Source: Puniceicoccales bacterium (GTDB lineage Bacteria > Verrucomicrobiota > Verrucomicrobiia > Opitutales > JAIRLG01). Taken from it: a stretch of DNA of 5,214 nt. Position 1 is the stretch's first letter. Each line of letters opens with the position of its first letter. The position numbers and the translations under genes are program-made. The notes under the pieces are model-generated. The model saw only the letters and a list, made by a program, of their open reading frames with translations. It had not been told where the DNA came from and did not search any database. This document shows positions 1 through 4,140 of this stretch, one piece after another. Location of the stretch: positions 1 through 5,214 of the forward strand of contig JAITKE010000072.1 of NCBI GenBank assembly GCA_031278595.1, in the 5' to 3' direction.

Positions 1-356
1 CGACTCGCGCTCCCCTAACTAAACCGTACTACCTTACGGTAAGGCAAGGCATCCTAGAATCGATTTCGCGGAAATCAAGACCGAAAGTTAAAAAAGTGTA
101 AAATTTTTTAAAAATCCTATTCAGACCTGCAAAACTTCCCCTTTTCCTTCCGCCCCTCTTTTTTCCCCTTCTAGGGAGAGCTATCTTGGCAGCTTGTCCT
201 CCGTTTGGAACCGAGTCCTCGACGGGGTGAAAGACCTTCCAAGGCACTCCGAGCAGAAAGCTTCCCGGAACCCCACGTAGTCCGGCAGAGGGCTTTCCCT
301 TGAGGGGAAAGCGAAAGAGAGACTTTGGAAAGCTGGAGAGAGGATTGAGCTTTGGT
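1..356. other. Intergenic region, no convincing gene
   Basis: This stretch lies downstream of the PnuC-like gene and reaches the left window edge. A 72-codon minus-strand open frame (29-247) has a basic, low-complexity product and no recognisable family, so I do not call it a gene. Visible structure: two mutually exclusive small hairpins at 23-44 (ACCGTA/TACGGT at 23-28 and 35-40, and CCTTAC/GTAAGG at 32-37 and 39-44); a 6-bp hairpin GATTTC-GCG-GAAATC at 62-76; an AT-rich patch at about 89-118 of the kind seen at promoters, although I cannot place a convincing -10/-35 pair; and an 8-bp hairpin at 292-312. Confidence 0.6.
292..312. other. 8-bp hairpin downstream of the PnuC-like gene
   Basis: GCTTTCCC (292-299) pairs perfectly with GGGAAAGC (305-312) around a 5-base loop. 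It sits 45 bases past the stop of the minus-strand PnuC-like gene, where a transcript 3' end would be expected. No T-tract follows on either strand, so it is not a canonical intrinsic terminator. It could stabilise the 3' end of the mRNA. The pairing is seen directly; the role is a guess. Confidence 0.4.
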
Positions 357-626
357 CTATCGGCTGCCCTTGGAGCCGAAGGTATTTTTCAGCCCGATCA
401 GGTTGAAGAAGAGGTAGAAGCTGAACAAAACCCCCTGGGCGCTCTGGCCGATGCGGATGTTGTAGATCACGAGATAGATATTGCTCGGCAGCCAGATGAT
501 GTAGCTCAGCTTGATGCGCATCGTCGCGTTGAAGTAGGAACCGATGAGGGACCAGACGACGGCGACCCAGCAGGCGTAGGGATTAAAAACCCAGGCCAGC
601 AACTGCGGAATGAGATCAATGTTCAT
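357..626 (-). CDS. Small three-helix membrane protein, PnuC-like (half-size)
   Basis: The product is 89 residues and very hydrophobic, with three probable membrane helices at about residues 9-30, 39-57 and 62-79. The pattern 'GSYFNA...LSYIIWLPSNIYLVIYN' followed by 'GQSAQGVLFSFYL' matches the repeated unit of PnuC-type nicotinamide riboside transporters (G-x-x-x-N, then S-x-x-x-W-x-x-S-N, Y-N and A-Q-x-x-L-F). Full PnuC proteins are about 200-250 residues with roughly seven helices, so this is close to one half-repeat and would have to act as an oligomer, as SemiSWEET proteins do. The ATG at 626 overlaps the end of the upstream kinase gene by 11 bases (ATGAACATTGA), which points to translational coupling and shared function. 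Likely role: inner-membrane passage of nicotinamide riboside or another nucleoside. Substrate is inferred. Alternatively it is an uncharacterised small membrane protein of the same fold. Confidence 0.8.
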   Translation of the reverse strand: MNIDLIPQLLAWVFNPYACWVAVVWSLIGSYFNATMRIKLSYIIWLPSNIYLVIYNIRIGQSAQGVLFSFYLFFNLIGLKNTFGSKGSR

Positions 627-1206
627 GATGTAGAAAAATTTGTCCGTTCGCCTCGACCGAGATGCGGCAGCCCAGGGCCTGCGAATAGCTCAGCGAAGAA
701 AAATTTCTAAAGGCGGCGGGGGTAATGAAATTTTCGAAAAGCTCGTCGATCTTCCGCGCGAAAGCCAGGTCTGTTTCGCGAACCCCATCCGCCTGAAGCG
801 CCTGTGGAGCGTCGCGCGAGTCGCAGCGGAGAAAGATGACCTGATTGTACCCCTGTTGCGACCAGGTGGCGAGGGCCCCTTGAATCGCCTTTTCGAGCTC
901 CGAAATCGGACCCGGCCGCGTCGCTGCGGAGTAGACGAAGGAGTCCAGAACCCCACGGTCGAGGACGAGGTGGGTATAGCCGTGGGCCACAGCCTCCAGC
1001 TCCTTGACCGCCTGGCGCAGCGCGATGAAGAGCGTGGAGTCCAGGGTCTGGCCCTTGTTGATGGGAAACGGGCATTCGCGGGCCGTTTCGCTGATGACGA
1101 TGGCGTTATGCCCCTGGCGCTTCAGTTCCGAGCAGATGCGATGGGCCAGCGTCGACTTCCCGCAGCCGTGTGTCCCCGTGATCAGGCACTTGTAAGGCGC
1201 TTTCAT
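616..1206 (-). CDS. NadR-like AAA_28 P-loop kinase / ATP-binding protein
   Basis: The product is a 196-residue soluble protein of the P-loop fold found in the ribosylnicotinamide kinase domain of NadR (AAA_28 type). Walker A is GTHGCGKST at residues 11-19. It is followed by SETAREC (39-45), which resembles the conserved 'SE-x-AR' region of NadR-like kinases. An LVLDRGVLDS segment at 80-89 fits the Walker B/DR position, and ADGVRETD at 139-146 matches the 'D-G-x-R-x-x-D' lid region. No nucleotidyltransferase or DNA-binding domain is attached, unlike full NadR. Expected reaction: ATP-dependent phosphorylation of a nucleoside such as nicotinamide riboside, trapping it after uptake by the membrane protein encoded just downstream. 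The frame stays open upstream to 1764, but that extension is low-complexity spacer sequence; the ATG at 1206 places Walker A at the usual N-terminal position. A weak GGAA lies close to this ATG. Substrate is inferred from family and neighbour. Confidence 0.85.
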   Translation of the reverse strand: MKAPYKCLITGTHGCGKSTLAHRICSELKRQGHNAIVISETARECPFPINKGQTLDSTLFIALRQAVKELEAVAHGYTHLVLDRGVLDSFVYSAATRPGPISELEKAIQGALATWSQQGYNQVIFLRCDSRDAPQALQADGVRETDLAFARKIDELFENFITPAAFRNFSSLSYSQALGCRISVEANGQIFLHHEH

Positions 1207-1231
1207 GCTTCCGTCTTCAGCGGTGAAAGAA

Positions 1232-1247
1232 GGGGGAATTCTCCCCC
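1232..1247. other. Hairpin in the leader of the kinase gene
   Basis: GGGGGA (1232-1237) pairs with TCCCCC (1242-1247) around a 4-base loop. On the minus strand it lies about 26 bases upstream of the kinase ATG and is followed by TTCTTTC. It could be a leader structure that tunes expression or a weak attenuator. The T-run is too short and interrupted to call a terminator. The pairing is seen; the function is speculation. Confidence 0.35.
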
Positions 1248-1327
1248 GGGTCAACGGAAAATCACTTCGGGAAGATGGCTTTGCCGTAAACTTCAGGAAG
1301 TAAGGGCGAAAAGGGGCAACGGGAACG

Positions 1328-1430
1328 CCCGGGCCTTCGGGGTCTTCCCCGCTTGACTTCAGGGGCCGAGGGAGAAAGAGGGAATGGGGAACGGGAAAGG
1401 GGTAGTAAGGAACATCCCGGGCCTTCGGGG
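1328..1430. repeat. Two direct copies of CCCGGGCCTTCGGGG
   Basis: The 15-base sequence CCCGGGCCTTCGGGG occurs at 1328-1342 and again at 1416-1430 in the same orientation. Both copies are preceded by a purine-rich stretch (GGGAACG and AGGAACAT). The spacing is 88 bases start to start. This may be an old tandem duplication of spacer sequence or a short dispersed repeat. No function can be read from it. Confidence 0.55.
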
Positions 1431-1498
1431 ACCTGCCTTCCGGCCTTCCTGTCTGCCGGCCCTTCCGTCTGTTGGTTGGCTCTTCTGCCCTCCGGCCC

Positions 1499-1593
1499 CC
1501 TGCCGGCTTTCGATGCCTCCGGCATCGGGCCCGCTCCGCGGGCCGCCGGGAAGGCCAGGATGTCCATCCTGGCTTCCCGGCAAAGCCGGCAGG
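1499..1593. repeat. Cloverleaf inverted-repeat element, copy 1
   Basis: Ninety-five bases fold into a four-way junction with no unpaired base at the junction. The outer stem is CCTGCCGGCTTT (1499-1510) with AAAGCCGGCAGG (1582-1593), 12 bp. Arm 1 is CGATGCC-TCC-GGCATCG (1511-1527), 7 bp. Arm 2 is GGCCCGC-TCC-GCGGGCC (1528-1544), 7 bp. Arm 3 is a 17-bp stem, 1545-1553 plus 1555-1562 paired with 1565-1572 plus 1573-1581, with one bulged G at 1554 and a minimal TC turn. It lies 293 bases upstream of the kinase start. A second element of the same design is at 3752-3847 with the arms in reverse order. It is not a standard tRNA, since the arms do not match tRNA dimensions, and no T-tract follows on either strand. 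I do not recognise a named family. It could be a mobile or REP-like element, a cruciform-forming DNA site or a structured RNA. Confidence 0.85.
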
Positions 1594-1740
1594 AAAAGCA
1601 GGAAGGCAGGAAAAAGCAGGGAAAAACAGCGGTAGGAAAACAGAGCTACTCGGAATCTTCAGAACAAAGATACTCGGAAAAAACAGAGGTGTGAAAACAA
1701 AGATACACAGCGATACAAAACGGAGACACCCCAGCGATAC
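1594..1740. repeat. Purine-rich degenerate short repeats
   Basis: The plus strand is rich in A and G and contains recurrent imperfect words: AGGAAAAGCAGG and AGGAAAAAGCAGG at about 1591-1620; CTACTCGGAA and ATACTCGGAAA at about 1647-1680; ACAAAGATAC at about 1664-1673 and 1698-1707; and AGCGATAC at about 1708-1716 and 1733-1740. No unit is regular enough to define a period. From general familiarity, similar 'acaaagatacacag' filler is common in spacers of Verrucomicrobiota and some other environmental bacteria. There is no coding potential, and its origin is unknown. Confidence 0.5.
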
Positions 1741-1852
1741 TCGACATTTCCCCAATCGCCACACTCGCGATCTCCACGCCCTCCACCTCAGCCGCAGCTC
1801 TGCTCCGAGATCGGTGGACGGCCCTCTAACCGAGGCCGGCGGATGGTCCTAG

Positions 1853-1985
1853 AGAGTGTCGTCAAATAAAAAGTTAACAAAGGGGGAAAGAGAGGGAATG
1901 GAAAAGAGGACACATAGGAGATAGGACCTATCAGATGAATTGTGGAACAAGAGGAAAAGGTTGCCGCCTGATTTGACGACACCCT
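1853..1985. mobile_element. MITE-like element with terminal inverted repeats and CTAG target duplication
   Basis: The left end AGAGTGTCGTCAAAT (1853-1867) and the reverse complement of the right end, AGGGTGTCGTCAAAT (1985 to 1971), match at 14 of 15 bases. The 133-base body is flanked by CTAG on both sides (1849-1852 and 1986-1989). An alternative reading is a TA duplication with 16-base ends starting with GAG. The interior is purine-rich, carries an odd palindrome GATAGG-A-CCTATC (1920-1932) and encodes nothing recognisable, so the element would be non-autonomous. CTAG fits the YTAR targets of IS5-type elements, and TA targets also occur among IS630 and some IS5 groups; the parent family is not settled. 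The right-hand CTAG contains the TAG stop codon of glyQS, so insertion was at the stop codon and the duplication preserved it. Confidence 0.75.
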
Positions 1986-3488
1986 CTAGAACTCCAGCCC
2001 GGCGTCGATGGCGGCCATGAGCTCGGCCTCCGGAAGACGGGTTTGGCGGGTGCTGTCGCGCTCCCGCAGGGTGAAGGTCGCGTCCGCCAGGGACTGAAAA
2101 TCCACCGTGATGCCGAAGGGAGTCCCGATCTCGTCCATCCGGCGGTAGCGGCGGCCGATGGCCCCGGAAGCATCGTAGGCCACCGGCCATTTTTTTTGCA
2201 GTCGCCGATAAAGCCCCTCCGCCATGGCGACCAGCTCCGGCTTATTTTTGAGCAACGGGAAGATGGCGGCCTTGAGGGGTGCGACCGCCGGGTGCAGGTG
2301 CAGCACCTGGCGCCTCTCCCCCTCCACCTCATCCTCGTCGTAGGCCGAGCAGAGCAGGGCCAGGAAGAGCCGGTCGACCCCGAGGGCCGGTTCGATGACG
2401 TGCGGCAGGAAGCGCCGGTGGGTGGCCTCGTCGAAGTACTCCAGCGATACCCGAGAGGCCTCCTGGTGCCGCCGGAGATCGAAGTTTCCCCGGGCGGCAA
2501 TGCCTTCCAATTCCTGCACGCCGAAGGGATAGCGGAAGCTGATGTCGGTACAGGCACGAGAGTAGTGGGCCAGTTTTTCTTTAGGATGGACTTCAAGTTC
2601 CAACAACTCCGGCCGGAGGCCCAGCGATCGATGCCAGCGCAGACGTTCTTCGATCCAATAGGCATGCCAGTGCTTCCAGGCCTCCTCCGAGTCGTCGATG
2701 AAGAACTCCAGCTCCATCTGCTCGAACTCCCGGGAGCGGAAGCTGAAGTTCCTCGGCGTGATCTCATTGCGAAAAGAACGGCCGATCTGGGCGATGCCGA
2801 AGGGGAGTCGGAGCCGCGTCGAGTCCAGGACATTTTTGAAATTGATGAAAATCCCCTGGGCGGTTTCCGGCCGGAGATAGGCGACGGAGCTCGTGTCCTC
2901 CAGGGCTCCGACCCGGGTCTGGAACATGAGGTTGAAGGCCCGTGGGGCCGTGAGGCTCCCCGGCTCTCCGGTCACCGGTGAGGGGATTAGGGCGTATTCC
3001 TCCTCCCGGGCCTCGGTGTAGGGCAGGAGCCGAACCGGCTCCAGTTCCCCCTGCTTGGCGAGCCGGCGCTTCAGCTTCTTGGCCTCTTCCTCCGCCCGGG
3101 CCTGCATGTCCGCCTCTTCCAGCACCGATACATGGCCGATCGTCTCACCTTCCACCACAACCCTGGAAAAAAATAGCTGGTCGGCCCGGTAGCGCATCTT
3201 CGAGATCCGGCAATCCACCATCGGGTCCGAAAAGCCGTCCACATGGCCGGAGCTCTTCCAGACCTGCGGGTGCAGGATGATGGCGGTGTCGATGCCGACG
3301 ATGTCCGGGCGCAGCTGCGTCATGGAGCGCCACCAGAGGTCCTTGATGTTCTTCCGAATCTGGGAACCCAGTGGCCCGTAGTCGAAAAAGCCGGCCAGGC
3401 CGCCGTAGATTTCGGACGACGGGAAGAGAAAGCCCCGCCGCCGGCAGAGCTGGATGATCTCCTCCATACGGACCTCGTGATGCGACAT
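1986..3488 (-). CDS. glyQS: Glycyl-tRNA synthetase, single-chain alpha2 type
   Basis: This 500-residue cytoplasmic class II aminoacyl-tRNA synthetase attaches glycine to tRNA-Gly using ATP. The N-terminal signature RGFLFPSSEIYGG (18-30) with FFDYGPLG (34-41) is typical of dimeric GlyRS. An acidic/basic helical insertion lies at about 122-165. FNLMFQT (185-191) and RPETAQG (206-212) form the glycine/ATP site. Motif 2 is GRSFRNEITPRNFSFRSREFEQMELEFF (236-263, R240 and the E of FEQME). Motif 3 is ALGVDRLFLALL (368-379). The rest is the anticodon-binding domain, including the GRRYRRMDEIGTPFGITVD region (445-463). Length is normal for the family. The frame is open to 3884, but upstream sequence is spacer. 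I chose the ATG at 3488 because its length fits relatives; the ATG at 3467 has a better ribosome site (GAGG, 5 bases away) and is a real alternative. The stop TAG lies inside the target duplication of a MITE-like insertion. No T-box or strong promoter was recognised. Confidence 0.96.
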   Translation of the reverse strand: MSHHEVRMEEIIQLCRRRGFLFPSSEIYGGLAGFFDYGPLGSQIRKNIKDLWWRSMTQLRPDIVGIDTAIILHPQVWKSSGHVDGFSDPMVDCRISKMRYRADQLFFSRVVVEGETIGHVSVLEEADMQARAEEEAKKLKRRLAKQGELEPVRLLPYTEAREEEYALIPSPVTGEPGSLTAPRAFNLMFQTRVGALEDTSSVAYLRPETAQGIFINFKNVLDSTRLRLPFGIAQIGRSFRNEITPRNFSFRSREFEQMELEFFIDDSEEAWKHWHAYWIEERLRWHRSLGLRPELLELEVHPKEKLAHYSRACTDISFRYPFGVQELEGIAARGNFDLRRHQEASRVSLEYFDEATHRRFLPHVIEPALGVDRLFLALLCSAYDEDEVEGERRQVLHLHPAVAPLKAAIFPLLKNKPELVAMAEGLYRRLQKKWPVAYDASGAIGRRYRRMDEIGTPFGITVDFQSLADATFTLRERDSTRQTRLPEAELMAAIDAGLEF

Positions 3489-3663
3489 GGCTTTGGCTGA
3501 TGGTTCTCTAGGATTCGGCCGATTGGCTCTCCGCCGGCTGCCCCGGACCCGATTCAGTCGATCTCCGGAGGCTTTCAAGGGGAAATGTTGGGGCGAGAAA
3601 AGCTTCTGGCTGCCGTACGCCGGATGCCGACGGACGGCGGATGGATCGGCATGAAGGGATTGG

Positions 3664-3746
3664 TCGGCGAAGGCTCGGTTTAGGAGATGGGCCTCGGGGT
3701 GGTGAATATCTCGGTTCGGCGAAGGTTCGGGTCGAGGGGTGGTTTT
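3664..3746. repeat. Imperfect tandem repeat upstream of glyQS
   Basis: TCGGCGAAGGCTCGG (from 3664) recurs as TCGGCGAAGGTTCGG (from 3716), each followed at variable distance by a TCG-GGGTGGT-type word (about 3694-3703 and 3732-3743). The unit is roughly 50 bases and degenerate. It lies directly left of the second cloverleaf and 175-260 bases upstream of the glyQS start. Probably it is an old tandem duplication of spacer sequence. A regulatory role is possible but unsupported. Confidence 0.4.
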
Positions 3747-3751
3747 TGTGT

Positions 3752-3847
3752 GGGGCTGGCTTTGCGGCGGAGAAATGCCCCTGCGGGGCATTTTCCGCCG
3801 CGGCCCGCTCCGCGGGCCCGATTCCATAGGAATCGAAAGCCAGCCCC
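3752..3847. repeat. Cloverleaf inverted-repeat element, copy 2
   Basis: Ninety-six bases fold into the same design as copy 1. The outer stem is GGGGCTGGCTTT (3752-3763) with AAAGCCAGCCCC (3836-3847), 12 bp, extendable by one T-A pair. The first arm is a 17-bp stem, 3764-3771 plus 3773-3781 paired with 3785-3793 plus 3794-3801, with one bulged G at 3772 and a TGC loop. The second arm is GGCCCGC-TCC-GCGGGCC (3802-3818), identical to the middle arm of copy 1. The third is CGATTCC-ATA-GGAATCG (3819-3835). All arms abut with no unpaired junction base. The order long-middle-short is the reverse of copy 1, so the two are inverted relative to each other. It lies 263 bases upstream of the glyQS start. 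No T-tract follows on the plus side (the run is A) and none on the minus side, so it is not a simple terminator. Confidence 0.85.
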
Positions 3848-3966
3848 AAAAAAACAAGCCAACTCTGCCCAAAAACAAACCCAATCACTTCCCATACTCC
3901 CCATCCCCCTCCGCCCTAAAATCATTGACTTCCCAGGAGCATTTGCCTCCCTCGACACCCTGTCCT

Positions 3967-4042
<76 letters not shown>

Positions 4043-4133
4043 GCCGCTCCCGGAATTCAAGCCCCAAATTTTCGATGTCGAAGGTCTCAAGGTCTTCCGG
4101 ATGGAGCTCCTCCTGGAACACAAGCCTCAAATT
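4043..4133 (-). pseudogene. Remnant of a methyltransferase-domain 3' end, truncated at tRNA-Phe
   Basis: Read on the minus strand, in a frame shifted by +1 relative to the neighbouring gene, this piece encodes 'LRLVFQEELHPEDLETF' and then 'DIENLGLEFRERL'. That resembles the C-terminus of the adjacent GT9-methyltransferase gene ('CLLISGVSFCPEDLEAF', later 'VFRKKL'). At the DNA level 4070-4101 and 4200-4231 match at 29 of 32 bases. There is no start codon or upstream half. The fragment has no own stop before it runs into the antisense of the tRNA: its last homologous codon (L, CTG) overlaps the tRNA CCA by two bases. It is best explained as the 3' relic of a second, paralogous gene, either left by tandem duplication and deletion or cut by integration at the tRNA end. 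Confidence 0.7.
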
Positions 4134-4140
4134 CTGGGCC

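Larger units (their letters stand above)
1207..1852. other. Long repeat-rich intergenic region
   Basis: Several long frames are open here on both strands, but their products are repetitive (R, G, P, S-rich) and none resembles a protein family; they reflect biased composition. The spacer contains a hairpin at 1232-1247, two copies of a 15-base sequence (1328-1342 and 1416-1430), purine-rich filler such as GGGAACGGGAAAGG at about 1385-1405, a CT-rich block at about 1431-1498, the first cloverleaf element at 1499-1593, a purine-rich degenerate repeat block at about 1594-1740, and unremarkable sequence from 1741 to the MITE-like element. Promoters for the minus-strand kinase gene should lie here, but I cannot assign one with confidence. 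Confidence 0.7.
3489..3966. other. Intergenic region between glyQS and tRNA-Phe
   Basis: There is no supported gene. The minus-strand extension of the glyQS frame and several plus-strand frames are compositional. The region holds an imperfect repeat at about 3664-3746, the second cloverleaf at 3752-3847 followed by a run of seven A (3848-3854), and a C-rich pyrimidine stretch at about 3861-3920 leading to the tRNA. It must contain promoters for the two divergently oriented genes. TTGACT at 3925-3930 is a candidate -35 for the tRNA, but the sequence 17 bases later (TCCCTC) is not a credible -10. Confidence 0.65.

Noticed and set aside
29..247. 72-codon minus-strand frame in the left spacer
   Set aside because: Its basic, uneven product crosses an AT-rich patch, has no recognisable family and no convincing ribosome site.
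640..1356. 238-codon plus-strand frame over the kinase gene
   Set aside because: It is a shadow of the kinase coding sequence extended into repetitive spacer.
1499..1593. Cloverleaf copy 1 as a tRNA or tRNA-like gene
   Set aside because: Stem lengths (12, 7, 7, 17) and 2-3-base loops do not match a tRNA, and there is no anticodon or T loop.
616..1764. 382-codon frame giving the kinase a 186-residue N-terminal extension
   Set aside because: The extension crosses the cloverleaf and purine/pyrimidine-rich spacer, is low-complexity and unlike any family; the ATG at 1206 puts Walker A in its usual place.
2043..2981. 312-codon plus-strand frame inside glyQS
   Set aside because: It is opposite the clear synthetase reading frame and has no family resemblance; GC-rich codons keep the antisense frame open.
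3752..3854. Cloverleaf copy 2 as an intrinsic terminator
   Set aside because: The run after the stem is A on the plus strand; on the minus strand the T-run precedes the stem instead of following it.
3489..3884. 132-residue N-terminal extension of glycyl-tRNA synthetase
   Set aside because: It translates spacer and part of the second cloverleaf; the family begins close to residue 1 of the 3488 start.
3925..3953. Promoter for tRNA-Phe (TTGACT plus -10)
   Set aside because: The -35-like word is good but the sequence 17 bases downstream (TCCCTC) is not a plausible -10.
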